This document shows positions 8,412-17,770 of a DNA stretch of 64,000 nucleotides, piece by piece. Numbering within the stretch: position 1 is the stretch's first letter; the number at the start of each line of letters is the position of its first letter. The notes beneath the pieces were generated by a model that was given only the letters and a program-made list of their open reading frames with translations, did no database searches and was not told where the DNA came from. The stretch is from Silvibacterium bohemicum (GTDB lineage: Bacteria > Acidobacteriota > Terriglobia > Terriglobales > Acidobacteriaceae): the NCBI RefSeq assembly GCF_001006305.1, contig NZ_LBHJ01000004.1, positions 248,001 to 312,000 on the forward strand, in the 5' to 3' direction. The translations under genes and the position numbers were made by a program.

Positions 8412-9191
8412 TTACCAATCGCCGCCAGCACCGCCGCCGCCCGTGCTTCCACCGCCAAATCCGCCGAAGCCGCTGCCTCCACCGTCGCCGTCACCACCCC
8501 CGCCGCCGCGACCACCTCCGCCGAGAAACATTCCCAGCAGAAAGCCGATAAGACCCGATCCTCCCGTCCGCACCAGGAAGACAAGCACCAGAATCAGGAA
8601 GATCCCGAAGACGATGATGTGGAACAGGCTGATGTGAATCTGCTGCGGCTGCTGTGACCGGCGGCCGAGCGGAGTCAACGTGATACCGGCGTCGGTCGCG
8701 ATGATCTGGGATATCGGATTGACGGCTGCCGTGACCGCGCCGTCGAAGTCGTTAGCACGCAGATACGGAACCATCTGCCGGCCGATGTCGCCTACCCGGG
8801 CATCCGGCAGGATGCCTTCCAGGCCATACCCGGTCGCTATCCAGCGCTTGCGGTCGTTGACCGCCAGGAGAATGATGACGCCGCGGTCTGACTTCTTCGG
8901 ACCTACGCCCCAGGCGTCTTCGAGATCGACGGCATACTGTTGAATCGGTTCGCCATCCGTCGAGTGAATGGTGACCACCGCAATCTGAGCGTGGGCCTGG
9001 TGATCCACTTGGCCGCAGAGCAGGTTGATCCGCTGCTTGACCTCGGGAGACATGACATGGGCCAGGTCGCTGACATAGTCTGTCGGCCGGGGCAGGCTCT
9101 TGACCGGCTCCGCGAATGCAAAAACGGTGGCAAAACATGCCAGCAGCGCAAAGACGCCGCGAAATGCAATCTTTCTTACCATCGTGCTCAT
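8412..9191 (-). CDS. TPM-domain (YgcG/DUF477) secreted membrane protein
   Basis: 259 residues. An N-terminal signal peptide (MVRKIAFRGVFALLACFA) is followed by a TPM domain (about residues 30-160: YVSDLAHVMSP, QIAVVTIHSTDG, DRGVIILLAVNDRKRWIATGYGLEGILPDA), a hydrophobic segment (about 188-210), and a Gly-rich tail ending in GGAGGDW. The Gly-rich tail after a TM segment is usual in YgcG-type proteins. ATG 9191 is preferred; GTG 9212 would add seven residues, and ATG 9182 would remove three. First gene of a two-gene unit with lemA. Its role in the envelope is not established. Confidence 0.88.
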   Translation of the reverse strand: MSTMVRKIAFRGVFALLACFATVFAFAEPVKSLPRPTDYVSDLAHVMSPEVKQRINLLCGQVDHQAHAQIAVVTIHSTDGEPIQQYAVDLEDAWGVGPKKSDRGVIILLAVNDRKRWIATGYGLEGILPDARVGDIGRQMVPYLRANDFDGAVTAAVNPISQIIATDAGITLTPLGRRSQQPQQIHISLFHIIVFGIFLILVLVFLVRTGGSGLIGFLLGMFLGGGGRGGGGGDGDGGGSGFGGFGGGSTGGGGAGGDW

Positions 9192-9210
9192 TCTACCCGC
9201 TTCAGTAGAC

Positions 9211-9241
9211 ACAGAAACGGCGTCCCGCGAGGAACGCCGTT
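9211..9241 (-). terminator. Terminator of the DUF4142 gene
   Basis: 8-bp arms AACGGCGT (9216-9223) and ACGCCGTT (9234-9241), 21 nt after the stop codon; on the minus strand a TTTCTGTG tail follows. Confidence 0.7.
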
Positions 9242-9262
9242 ATAGAGGAGATCGAATGTCCT

Positions 9263-9928
9263 CTACTGGCCAGAGACCAGCTTTCCTTTATCGTTGACCA
9301 GATTATGGCTCTTTGCGATCTGCTCGATCATCTGCAGATGCTGCTCGATCACCTGATCGCCCTGCTGGGCAACCTGCTTGAGTGCCGGATTCTGAGTCTG
9401 TGCGATTTCGCCCTTGAATTCGTCGCTATCCTTTTTATGATCCTTCACCATCGCGGCGATGTACGCGTCGTCGAACTGCTGTCCGGACAGCCCCTGTAAC
9501 TTGGCCATCAGCTGTTTATCCTTCTTCGAGACCTCTTTCGGCGGATTGACGCCTAGTTGTTGAGCGACCTGCTTCATCTGTTCGCCGAGCTTGGTGTGAT
9601 CGTCAACCATTTTCTGGCCGAACTGCTTCACGTCATCGCTCGAACCTTTTTGCGCGGCTAGTTGTCCTAGTTGGACCTCGGCCATGCCTCCCTGGAGTGC
9701 GCTGTGAACGAAATCCTTATCCTGCATGGCGTTGCCGGCTGCGGCATTTTGTTGCGTGGCATCGGTTCCCATGCCCGGATTGTTCGCAGAGCCGGTAGCG
9801 CCCGGGGAGGTCGGCTGCTGCTGTTGGGCGCCGCCGCCGGGAGCCATCTGCGCGAAAAGCGTGGCTCCGCTCAGCAATGCCGTTCCTGCGAAAACGGCGA
9901 ATCCACTTCTGATTCTCTTTGAATTCAT
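9263..9928 (-). CDS. Secreted DUF4142 protein
   Basis: 221 residues. Signal peptide (SGFAVFAGTALLSGATLFAQ), a low-complexity Gln/Gly/Pro/Ala linker (about 30-65), then the all-helical DUF4142 domain: DKDFVHSALQGGMAEVQLGQLAAQKGSSDDVKQFGQKMVDDHTK, later AMVKDHKKDSDEFKGE. The fold is ferritin-like with paired His/Asp positions, but metal binding is not shown. ATG 9928 has GGGAG 8-12 nt upstream, better than a GTG at 9982. Function unknown; exported proteins of this family are frequent in acidobacteria. It stands alone with its own terminator. Confidence 0.85.
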   Translation of the reverse strand: MNSKRIRSGFAVFAGTALLSGATLFAQMAPGGGAQQQQPTSPGATGSANNPGMGTDATQQNAAAGNAMQDKDFVHSALQGGMAEVQLGQLAAQKGSSDDVKQFGQKMVDDHTKLGEQMKQVAQQLGVNPPKEVSKKDKQLMAKLQGLSGQQFDDAYIAAMVKDHKKDSDEFKGEIAQTQNPALKQVAQQGDQVIEQHLQMIEQIAKSHNLVNDKGKLVSGQ

Positions 9929-10026
9929 CTCGAATCTCCCATTGCTCGTTGCTTTTGCACGTTGCCGGGGAAGCGACCTCACCCAGCATGTAAACTACGA
10001 TTCTCGCCGTCGTTGCGATCAGGCCT

Positions 10027-10719
10027 GTGAACTCTACCCGATACATCTTGGAATGCCGCAACCTCGGCCGCGAGTTGCCTTCGCCTCAACATCGTTTGTT
10101 GCTACGGAATGTCAGCTTCACCCTGCAACAGGCGGAAGTCCTTGCAGTGATAGGACCTAGTGGCGCGGGCAAGAGTACGCTGCTGCGTCTGCTCAACAGG
10201 CTGAACGAGCCCACGCAGGGATCGGTTTATCTTCACGGACGCGATTACCGGGAGATGCCGGTCCTCCAGCTGAGGCGGTGCATCGGCATGGTGATGCAGC
10301 GCGCATATCTCTTTCCCGGCACAGTTTCGGAAAATATCGTCTTCGGTCCCGCGCAGCAGGGCAAGACCATGAACCCGCAGCAGGTTGATGACTTGCTGGC
10401 ACGCGTCGGATTGGAGGGCTACGCCTCGCGCGATGCGCTGACTTTATCGGGAGGCGAAGCGCAGCGCGTCGCCATCACCCGCGCGCTCGCAAATGAGCCT
10501 GAGGTCCTGCTGCTGGACGAGCCTACTTCCGCGCTCGACGAAGTCTCCCGCGACGGCGTTCAGAGCCTTCTGGCTTCGCTCATCCGCGAACGCCGGCTCA
10601 CTTGTGTTTGGGTCACGCACAGCCTCGATCAGGCTCGCGCCATGGCCAATCGAGTACTTGCCCTCCGCGCCGGCGAGGTCGAAGCCATCGGCACGCCGGG
10701 GGAGATCCTTCATGCTTGA
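10027..10719 (+). CDS. fetA: ABC transporter ATPase, FetA/YbbL-like
   Basis: 230 residues, one ABC ATPase domain. Walker A GPSGAGKST (43-51), Q-loop VMQRAYLFPGTV (89-100), signature LSGGEAQR (140-147), Walker B VLLLDEPTSALDE (160-172), H-loop WVTHS. Start is GTG. The next gene begins inside this one (8-nt overlap) and encodes the FetB-type permease, so the two are translationally coupled. In E. coli FetAB exports iron and lowers oxidative stress; the same role here is inference from sequence and gene pairing. Confidence 0.85.
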   Translation: MNSTRYILECRNLGRELPSPQHRLLLRNVSFTLQQAEVLAVIGPSGAGKSTLLRLLNRLNEPTQGSVYLHGRDYREMPVLQLRRCIGMVMQRAYLFPGTVSENIVFGPAQQGKTMNPQQVDDLLARVGLEGYASRDALTLSGGEAQRVAITRALANEPEVLLLDEPTSALDEVSRDGVQSLLASLIRERRLTCVWVTHSLDQARAMANRVLALRAGEVEAIGTPGEILHA

Positions 10720-11494
10720 GCGCTGGTTTCCCAATCAAATGGAGCGAGGCGCGGTGCAATGCCTCATCGCAGCTCTGATCGCGGCGCTGGTCATTCTTCT
10801 GGTTCGCCGGCGCGCTCCGAACCTGGTGACCGAGGTCTTTGTCGCCGAGCTGCGCGGCCTGCTCCAAATCATTGCGGTCGGCACGATTCTGGCTTTCCTG
10901 CTGCGCGGCCCGCAGTGGACCGCGATTTTCGTACTGGCGGGCATGGCGATTGCCGCAGCTTCCATCGTGCGCAAGCGCGCCGGCAAGATTCCGCGTGTTT
11001 ATACGCTCGCCCTGGCCTCCATCACGGCCGGCGCCGGAAGCATTCTGGGACTCATGATTGCGCTCGGCGTCATCCCGATGCGCATCTCGATCCTGGTTCC
11101 GGTGGGAAGCATGGTGATCGCTAACACCATGAATACGCAATCCATGTTTCTCGATCGCTTTCGCGGAGAGATCCTGGCGCATATCGGCGAGATCGAATCG
11201 GCTCTGGCGCTCGGAGCTACCGCCGACACCGCAGTCGGCCGTTACCTGCAGGCGGCATTTCGTGCCAGCCTCATTCCCTCCATCGACAACCTGCGCTCGC
11301 TCGGCATCGTGTGGATTCCCGGCCTGATGGCGGGCATCGTGCTCTCCGGGCAGTCGCCGCTGTACGGCGCGCTTTATCAATTCGTAGTGCTGACGACTAT
11401 CTTTTCGTCAGCCGGGCTCTCCTGCCTGGTGACCAGCTACCTGATCACCCGAAGAGTCTTTTCTCCGCAGGATCAACTCTTACTGCGCGGGTAA
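10712..11494 (+). CDS. fetB: ABC transporter permease, FetB/YbbM-like
   Basis: 260 residues, about six to seven membrane segments (UPF0014 family). Diagnostic stretches are GMVIANTMN-like VPVGSMVIANTMNTQSMFLDRF, ESALALGAT (the coupling helix contacting the ATPase) and SIDNLRSLGIVWIPGLMAGIVLSGQSP. ATG 10712 overlaps the fetA stop by 8 nt. Together they form a complete two-gene exporter. The gene ends 2 nt from a convergent gene, with no terminator seen between. Confidence 0.87.
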   Translation: MLERWFPNQMERGAVQCLIAALIAALVILLVRRRAPNLVTEVFVAELRGLLQIIAVGTILAFLLRGPQWTAIFVLAGMAIAAASIVRKRAGKIPRVYTLALASITAGAGSILGLMIALGVIPMRISILVPVGSMVIANTMNTQSMFLDRFRGEILAHIGEIESALALGATADTAVGRYLQAAFRASLIPSIDNLRSLGIVWIPGLMAGIVLSGQSPLYGALYQFVVLTTIFSSAGLSCLVTSYLITRRVFSPQDQLLLRG

Positions 11495-11496
11495 AG

Positions 11497-12123
11497 TCAG
11501 CCGCCAACCTTAGGCAGATTCCAATGCAGCCACACGCTCACCATGCGCAAGAAGAAGCAGACGATCGCCCCGGCAATGGCTACGGGTGCACGCGGCAGTT
11601 TCATCTTGAGTCCTAAGACGACGACCGCAGCTCCGGCGAGAGCTGCGGTCGCGTAGACGTCAGCGCGCAGAACCGTCGGCACCTGGGCCAGCAGCAGATC
11701 TCGGATTGTGCCCCCGCCGACGCCGGTGATGCCGCCCATCAGGATCGCTATCAGAGGATGGATCTCGAAATTGAGCGCTTTTTCTGCGCCGGCCACGGCA
11801 AAGAGGCTCAGACCCGCGGCATCCAGCAGGACGAGCAGCGAAGCGGGCAGCTCCTGGACCACGGAGTGAAAGAAAAACGCCGTCGCCGCTCCGGCAAACG
11901 CGATGGACGCATAGCGCCAGTCGCGAATGGAGTTGGGTGGGATCGCTCCAATCAGCACGTCGCGAATGATGCCTCCGCCTAGCGCCGTCGCGAACGCCAG
12001 CACCGCCGCGCCGAGCAGATCGAGATGCCCCCGCGCAGCGGCCATTCCGCCCTCGATGGCGAAAAGGAAGGTTCCGGCAAAATCCAGGGCCAGCAGAAGG
12101 GCATCCGCCTTCGGCCTAAGCAT
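11497..12123 (-). CDS. TRIC-like membrane channel (UPF0126/YicG family)
   Basis: 208 residues, seven membrane segments, built as an internal repeat: LGGGIIRDVLIGAIPP (near residue 50) is echoed by VGGGTIRDLLLAQVPT (near residue 137). Prokaryotic members fold as trimeric intracellular cation (TRIC) channels conducting K+ or similar ions; other UPF0126 members are linked to glycine uptake. ATG 12123 has AAAAGGAG 7 nt upstream. The GGGxxRD kinks are the known pore-bending motif. Ion selectivity cannot be read from sequence. Confidence 0.85.
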   Translation of the reverse strand: MLRPKADALLLALDFAGTFLFAIEGGMAAARGHLDLLGAAVLAFATALGGGIIRDVLIGAIPPNSIRDWRYASIAFAGAATAFFFHSVVQELPASLLVLLDAAGLSLFAVAGAEKALNFEIHPLIAILMGGITGVGGGTIRDLLLAQVPTVLRADVYATAALAGAAVVVLGLKMKLPRAPVAIAGAIVCFFLRMVSVWLHWNLPKVGG

Positions 12124-12309
12124 ATGTTCTCCTTTTAGTTATGCCCCTGAATTGTAACGTCGACCCGTGGCGGGCAGGCGGCTGTGAACTCGCAGACAAG
12201 TGTCGCAATGCCCCACCCACATAGTTTTCCGATGGACTGTCTGTCCGTCGAGACTTCACAACTAGCACCGCTGAGCTGGTCCATACTCCGGGAACTTACC
12301 CGCCCCGCG

Positions 12310-12338
12310 TTGTTTGCCTCGACAAACTACGTTATAGT
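12310..12338 (+). promoter_or_regulatory. Sigma70-type promoter, probably leaderless
   Basis: TTGTTT (12310-12315), 17-nt spacer, TATAGT (12333-12338). Transcription would begin near 12345, only about two bases before the ATG at 12347, so the message would have almost no leader. Confidence 0.65.
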
Positions 12339-12346
12339 CCTGTTAA

Positions 12347-12658
12347 ATGTCCGTTTTTTACGCACGACCGCGCTCACGCTCCTGGCTCGCACTGCTGGGA
12401 ATCGTTTGCATTGCGCTCGTGCTGGCCAGCAGCGTCGTCCAGGTGGCTCACAGTCACCCGTCCGGTGAACCGGATCACGACTGCTCGCTGTGCGTCACGG
12501 CGCATCATGTCATCCAGATTGCGCCCTCGGTACAACTGGATCTGGTCAGCCTGCCGGTCGCCGTTCTCACTTCCGAACCGGCATTGGCGCTGCCGCATCG
12601 ACGGTTCTTCTTCAAGCTTTCCTGCCGTCCTCCGCCTGCTGAATCTGCTTTCGCCTAG
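12347..12658 (+). CDS. Small secreted His/Cys-rich protein (DUF2946-like)
   Basis: 103 residues. An N-terminal hydrophobic segment (residues 12-31, SWLALLGIVCIALVLASSVVQ) is followed by AHSHPSGEPDHDCSLCVTAHH (His/Cys cluster at about 34-54), which looks like a metal site, and then by an unremarkable tail. The pattern recalls DUF2946-type small exported proteins that occur with TonB receptors or metal-efflux genes; I am not certain of the family. It has its own close promoter and lies 54 nt before the TonB receptor gene, so cotranscription is likely. A role in metal delivery to or sensing for that receptor is inference. Confidence 0.6.
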   Translation: MSVFYARPRSRSWLALLGIVCIALVLASSVVQVAHSHPSGEPDHDCSLCVTAHHVIQIAPSVQLDLVSLPVAVLTSEPALALPHRRFFFKLSCRPPPAESAFA

Positions 12659-12712
12659 TCAAAGCAGCCTTTCTCAAATTCACAATTCAGCAGTCTTTTC
12701 GGAGGTCGTTCC

Positions 12713-15481
12713 ATGCGCACACTCGTGCGATGCATCACCGTCTCTCTCCTTGCATTGTTTTTGCAGGCGGTCGTTCCCCAGCTTTTCGCGCAATCCGCAG
12801 GTAATTCCGGAACCATCGTCGGCACCGTGACCGACGCATCCGGCGCGGTCATTCCCGGGGCCATTGTCACCATCGAAAACCCGGTCAGCGGACTCACTCG
12901 TACCATCACCACCGACGCCACCGGACAATATCAGTTCACAAACGTTCCGTTCAATCCCTATCACGTCCAGATCAAGAAGGACGGATTCGCCTCTCAGGCA
13001 CAGGATGTGGGTGTCCGCTCCTCCGTGCCCGTTACCCTTAAAGTGGCTTTGCAGGTAGGCACCGCGGCAACTACGGTTACCGTCACCGGGAGTGACCTGA
13101 TCGAGCAAGATTCGTCTCTGCACACCAATCTGGACCGCGATCTCTTCCAGAAAGTCCCGCTCGAAAGCCAGTCATCCTCCCTTAGTTCATTGGTTACGAT
13201 GGCTTCGCCAGGTGTCGCGGCAGACTCCAACGGCCTCTTCCACGGTCTGGGGGATCACGCCTCGAATTCGTTCTCCGTCGATGGGCAGCCCATCACCGAT
13301 CAGCAGAGCAAGGTCTTCTCCAATCAGATTCCCTCGAACTCGGTGCAATCCATCGAGGTCATCTCCGGCGCACCACCAGCCGAGTATGGAGACAAGACCA
13401 GTCTGGTCATCAATGTGACCACCCGCTCAGGACAGGGCATCACCAAACCGACCGGCAGCGTGACCAGTTCCTACGGCAGCTTCGGATCGGCCACCACCGG
13501 AGTCGACCTCAGCTACGGCCAGAAGAACTGGGGCAATTTCTTCGAGGCTGACGGCCTGAACACGGGGCGCTTTCTCGATCCTCCGGAGTTCATCGTCTTT
13601 CACGACAAGGGCAACGAAGAAAACTTCTTCGATCGCGTGGACTACCAGTTCACCCCGAAGGATTCTTTCCATGTCAATGGGAACTACACCCGGTCGTGGT
13701 TCCAGACCCCGAACGCCTTCGACAACCTCAATGTGCAGAATGTGGTGAGCGGCGGGACCAGCGCCTCGCCGGTCTTTGCCAGCGTCGGCGATACCGACCA
13801 GAATTCGAAGATCGAGACTTTCAACATCGCTCCGACCTATACCCATCTCATCAGCGATGCCGCGCTCTTCAACTTCGGCGCCTATGTTCGCCGGGACGCC
13901 TATAACTACTACCCGAGCGGCAATCCTCTCGCTGATCTGGGACCGCCCAACCTCCAGACCTCGTCGATCGCACAGAACCGTACGCTGACCAACGCCGGCT
14001 TTCATACGGATATTTCGTACTCGAAGGGCATCAACACAGCAAAAGCCGGAGCCGTTTACGAGCAGACCTTCCTGCGTGAAAACGACAGCTTGGGCATCGT
14101 CGAAAATACCTATAACTCACCTTGCACCGATCTCAACGGCAATCCGGTGAACGGTTTCAACGATCCGTCGCAGTGCGCCGGCGTTGGGTTAGCCCCGAAC
14201 GATGGGTCAATCAATCCCGGCCTCAGGCCGTTCCAACCCCAGCTTCGGCCGTTTGACCTTACCCGCGGCGGCAGCGACTACAACTTTACCGGCCGCACGG
14301 ATGTGAAGGAGCTGGCGCTCTATATCGAGGACCAGATCAAGGCCGGCAACTGGCTTTTCAACCTCGGTATCCGCGGCGACCTGTATAACGGCCTCACCGT
14401 AGCCAGGCAGGCCGAACCCCGCGTGGGCATTGCCTATAACATCAAGCCCAGCAATACCGTTCTCCGCGTTTCGTATGCGCGTACGCTCGAAACTCCCTTC
14501 AACGAGAATCTGGTTCTCTCCAGCAACGGCTGCTCCAATGCAGTTCTCTCGCCGCTGCTTCTTTGCACACCTGGCGTCTCCGGCACTTTGACCCCTGGTT
14601 ACCGCAACGAATTCCATGCCGGTTTTCAGCAGGCATTCGGCAAATTTGTGGTTATCAGCGGCGACTATATCTGGAAGTACACGCACGGCGCCTTCGACTT
14701 CAGTGTGCTCGGCAACACTCCGATCACTTTCCCGATCGATTGGCACAACTCCAAAATCCCCGGATACGCACTGCGCGCCGATCTGCCTAACTACCATAAC
14801 GTAAGCGCCTATGTCGTAATGTCATCGGTCTCGGCCCGCTTCTTCCCGGCTCAGATCGCCGGAGCGGGTGCGACCGTTGGACAGAGCGGATTTCCTTTCC
14901 GCATCGATCACGACGAGCGTTATAACGAAACCACGCATGTGCAATATCAGATGCCGTGGAAACGGACGCCGTGGATCGGCTTTAACTGGCGCTATGACAG
15001 CGGCCTGGTTGCAGGCTCTGCCCCCTGCTTCAACACCGTCGATCCGAACAGCATTTGTAATCCCGCTAACGGCGGTCCGTCGATCACCCTTCCCAATGGT
15101 CAGCCTGGAATTAATCTCACCGGTCTCACCTTCGACCAGCAGTTCGAAGCCGGTCTGATCTGCGACGGCGTTCGCGCCACTCGGACCGCGGGCTTCGCCA
15201 GCTGCGATGCAGCTGGACTGACGTCCAAGCTGATCAATATCCCGGCTCCTAACACCGAAGATGATGATAAGAATCCGCAGCGCATTGCGCCGCGCAATCT
15301 TTTCGACGCTTCGGTTGGCGAGGACAACCTCTTCAATGGCGACAGATACAAATGGAGCCTGCGATTCACCGGCGTCAACATCGCCAACAAGTACGCCCTT
15401 TACAACTTTCTCTCGACCTTCAGCGGCACGCACTACGTAACCCCGCGCGCATTGACGGCCGAGCTTGGATTCCACTTCTAA
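12713..15481 (+). CDS. TonB-dependent receptor, Oar-like (1)
   Basis: 922 residues. Signal peptide to about residue 27 (LFAQSAG), an Ig-like carboxypeptidase-regulatory domain (about 30-120: GTVTDASGAVIPGAIVTIENP, TTDATGQYQFTNVPF), a plug with SFSVDGQPITDQ and VISGAPPAEYGDKT (about 185-230), then a long outer-membrane beta-barrel ending in LTAELGFHF with the C-terminal aromatic. GGAGG precedes the ATG. Such receptors import or sense large ligands through the TonB system; the ligand is unknown. It follows a small His/Cys protein gene, which hints at a metal complex. Confidence 0.88.
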   Translation: MRTLVRCITVSLLALFLQAVVPQLFAQSAGNSGTIVGTVTDASGAVIPGAIVTIENPVSGLTRTITTDATGQYQFTNVPFNPYHVQIKKDGFASQAQDVGVRSSVPVTLKVALQVGTAATTVTVTGSDLIEQDSSLHTNLDRDLFQKVPLESQSSSLSSLVTMASPGVAADSNGLFHGLGDHASNSFSVDGQPITDQQSKVFSNQIPSNSVQSIEVISGAPPAEYGDKTSLVINVTTRSGQGITKPTGSVTSSYGSFGSATTGVDLSYGQKNWGNFFEADGLNTGRFLDPPEFIVFHDKGNEENFFDRVDYQFTPKDSFHVNGNYTRSWFQTPNAFDNLNVQNVVSGGTSASPVFASVGDTDQNSKIETFNIAPTYTHLISDAALFNFGAYVRRDAYNYYPSGNPLADLGPPNLQTSSIAQNRTLTNAGFHTDISYSKGINTAKAGAVYEQTFLRENDSLGIVENTYNSPCTDLNGNPVNGFNDPSQCAGVGLAPNDGSINPGLRPFQPQLRPFDLTRGGSDYNFTGRTDVKELALYIEDQIKAGNWLFNLGIRGDLYNGLTVARQAEPRVGIAYNIKPSNTVLRVSYARTLETPFNENLVLSSNGCSNAVLSPLLLCTPGVSGTLTPGYRNEFHAGFQQAFGKFVVISGDYIWKYTHGAFDFSVLGNTPITFPIDWHNSKIPGYALRADLPNYHNVSAYVVMSSVSARFFPAQIAGAGATVGQSGFPFRIDHDERYNETTHVQYQMPWKRTPWIGFNWRYDSGLVAGSAPCFNTVDPNSICNPANGGPSITLPNGQPGINLTGLTFDQQFEAGLICDGVRATRTAGFASCDAAGLTSKLINIPAPNTEDDDKNPQRIAPRNLFDASVGEDNLFNGDRYKWSLRFTGVNIANKYALYNFLSTFSGTHYVTPRALTAELGFHF

Positions 15482-15502
15482 ATCGAAACGCTCTGCAAAG
15501 AA

Positions 15503-15529
15503 AAGCCCCGGCCTGCGCCGGGGCTTTTT
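15503..15529 (+). terminator. Terminator of TonB receptor 1
   Basis: 10-bp stem AAGCCCCGGC-CTGC-GCCGGGGCTT and a T-run, 21 nt after the stop codon. Confidence 0.9.
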
Positions 15530-15619
15530 CTTTGTGTGGAAGAAGCACTGTCGAGGAGTTGATAGCGCTCACCAACCTAGTCAGACCCAATCGGTCCACA
15601 AACGATATCCTGTACAAGT

Positions 15620-17719
15620 ATGCCTAGCCGCACCGAGATCGTTCCGCCCGTTGCCCCCGTCCGCCATACAGAGAAGAAATTGCATGGCCATACCCTCATC
15701 GACGATTACGCATGGTTGCGCGACAAAGAAGATCCCGAAGTGACGGCTTACCTCGAGGCTGAGAATGCCTACTGCGCCGATGTAATGGAACCAACCAAGG
15801 CCCTGCAGAAAACTCTTTACGACGAGATGGTCAGCCACATCAAGGAGACGGATGTCTCGGTGCCGTTCCGCGAAGGCGCGTTCTGGTATTACTCGCGCAC
15901 CGAACAGGGGGCGCAATATCCCATCTACTGCCGCAAGCCGATCTCTGCGGGAGCAGAGGACCAACTCCCGAGCGACGCGGTGCGCGAAGAGATCATTCTT
16001 AACATCAATGAGCTGGCCAGGAACGAGTCCTATATGGCCGTCAACGCGCTCACTGTTTCCGACGACGGGAATTTGCTCGCGTACTCGATCGACAACAAAG
16101 GATTTCGCCAGTACACGCTGCAGGTGAAAGACCTGCGCACCGGCCAACTGCTGCCAGAGCAGGTGGAACGCGTCGGCTCGATTGTCTGGGCTGCAGATAA
16201 CAAAACACTGTTCTACACCGTAGAGGATGAAGAGCAGAAACGCCAATTTCAATTCTATCGGCACACGCTGGCAATGCCGCACGCCGAAGATTTATTGGTC
16301 TTTGAAGAGACGGACGAGCGCTTCAACATCGGCTCAGGCCGTACTCGCGACGGGAAGTACATCATCCTCGAAAGTTCGAGCCACACCACGACCGAGGAGC
16401 AATTTCTCGCCGCAGACGATCCGTTGGGCGAGTGGAAGCTCATCGAGCCGCGCCAGGACGACATCGAGTATTACGTCGATCATCGCCATGGACTCTTCTA
16501 CATTCGCACCAACGATACCGGCCGCAACTTCCGCCTGGTGACTGCGCCCGTAGAGGCTGCGAGCCGCTCGAACTGGAAGGAAGTGATTCCTCACCGCGAT
16601 GCGACGATGCTGGAAGAGGTCGATCTCTTTGGCCCTTTCTATGTAGCCTGCGAGCGAACGAATGGACTGCAGCACATGCGTGTCTTCACTTTTGAAGGAG
16701 TAGTCGAAAGCACGGCGGCGCCACGGGAGATCACCTTTCCTGAGCCTGTTTACAGCGCGCACCCGCATATCAACCGCCTCTTCGATACTCACAAGTTCCG
16801 TTACGGATATCAGTCGCTGGTCACGCCCAGCTCGGTTTACGAGTACGATGTCGCAGCCGGCGAATCCACGCTGCTCAAGCAGCTGGAGGTTCCGGGCGGC
16901 TTTGATCGCACGCAGTACAAATCTGAGCGACTCTTCGCGACCGCGCCTGACGGCACAAGGGTTCCGGTATCCATCGTCTATCGCAAAGACATATTTAAAA
17001 AGGGTGCGAACCCGCTCTACGTCTATGGCTATGGATCCTATGGATACTCTCTGCCCAACAATTTCAGCAGCAATCGGTTGAGTCTGCTCGATCGGGGATT
17101 CGTGATTGCCTACGCTCACATCCGCGGCGGCGGCGATCTCGGCAAGCCCTGGCATGACGAGGGCAGATTGATGAAGAAGCTGAATACCTTCACCGATTTC
17201 ATCACCGTGACGGAGTTTCTGATCGCCAATGGCTACGGTGATGCGCAACGAGTTGCCATCGAAGGCGGAAGCGCCGGTGGCTTGCTGATGGGCGCCGTCA
17301 ATAACATGCGACCTGACCTGTTCCGCGCCGTGCTTTCTCACGTCCCCTTCGTCGATGTGATGAATACCATGCTCGATACTTCGCTGCCGCTCACCGTTCC
17401 CGAATACGAGGAGTGGGGCGATCCCAATCAGGCTGAGGCGTTCGAATATATGCTGAGCTATTCGCCCTACGACAATGTCGAGGCCAAGAAGTATCCCGCG
17501 ATGCTGGTCAAGACCTCCCTTTACGACAGCCAGGTGATGTATTGGGAGCCGGCCAAGTATGTGGCCAAGCTACGCGCACGAAAGACGGACAGCAATATCC
17601 TTCTCTTCCAAACCAACATGACTGCCGGGCACTCGGGAGCGTCGGGCCGCTACGACTATCTCAACGAAATCGCCATGGACTATGCCTTCCTGCTGCGCGA
17701 ACTGCAGCCAGAAGGCTGA
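15620..17719 (+). CDS. ptrB: Oligopeptidase B-like S9 peptidase
   Basis: 699 residues, the usual length. The N-terminal beta-propeller region (about 70-400) is followed by an alpha/beta hydrolase domain with the catalytic triad visible: Ser551 in EGGSAGG, Asp636 in SLYDSQV, His671 in AGHSGASGR. The signature PFVDVMNTMLD and VPEYEEWGDP are those of oligopeptidase B, which cuts short peptides after Arg or Lys. No signal peptide, so cytosolic. A TATCCT about 8 nt before the ATG and no Shine-Dalgarno sequence suggest a short or absent leader. The threonine aldolase gene follows after 51 nt and may be cotranscribed. Confidence 0.92.
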   Translation: MPSRTEIVPPVAPVRHTEKKLHGHTLIDDYAWLRDKEDPEVTAYLEAENAYCADVMEPTKALQKTLYDEMVSHIKETDVSVPFREGAFWYYSRTEQGAQYPIYCRKPISAGAEDQLPSDAVREEIILNINELARNESYMAVNALTVSDDGNLLAYSIDNKGFRQYTLQVKDLRTGQLLPEQVERVGSIVWAADNKTLFYTVEDEEQKRQFQFYRHTLAMPHAEDLLVFEETDERFNIGSGRTRDGKYIILESSSHTTTEEQFLAADDPLGEWKLIEPRQDDIEYYVDHRHGLFYIRTNDTGRNFRLVTAPVEAASRSNWKEVIPHRDATMLEEVDLFGPFYVACERTNGLQHMRVFTFEGVVESTAAPREITFPEPVYSAHPHINRLFDTHKFRYGYQSLVTPSSVYEYDVAAGESTLLKQLEVPGGFDRTQYKSERLFATAPDGTRVPVSIVYRKDIFKKGANPLYVYGYGSYGYSLPNNFSSNRLSLLDRGFVIAYAHIRGGGDLGKPWHDEGRLMKKLNTFTDFITVTEFLIANGYGDAQRVAIEGGSAGGLLMGAVNNMRPDLFRAVLSHVPFVDVMNTMLDTSLPLTVPEYEEWGDPNQAEAFEYMLSYSPYDNVEAKKYPAMLVKTSLYDSQVMYWEPAKYVAKLRARKTDSNILLFQTNMTAGHSGASGRYDYLNEIAMDYAFLLRELQPEG

Positions 17720-17770
17720 AACTGGCGCAAAGAGCAAACTATAAAACGCTCAAGAAAGACGACTGAATAA

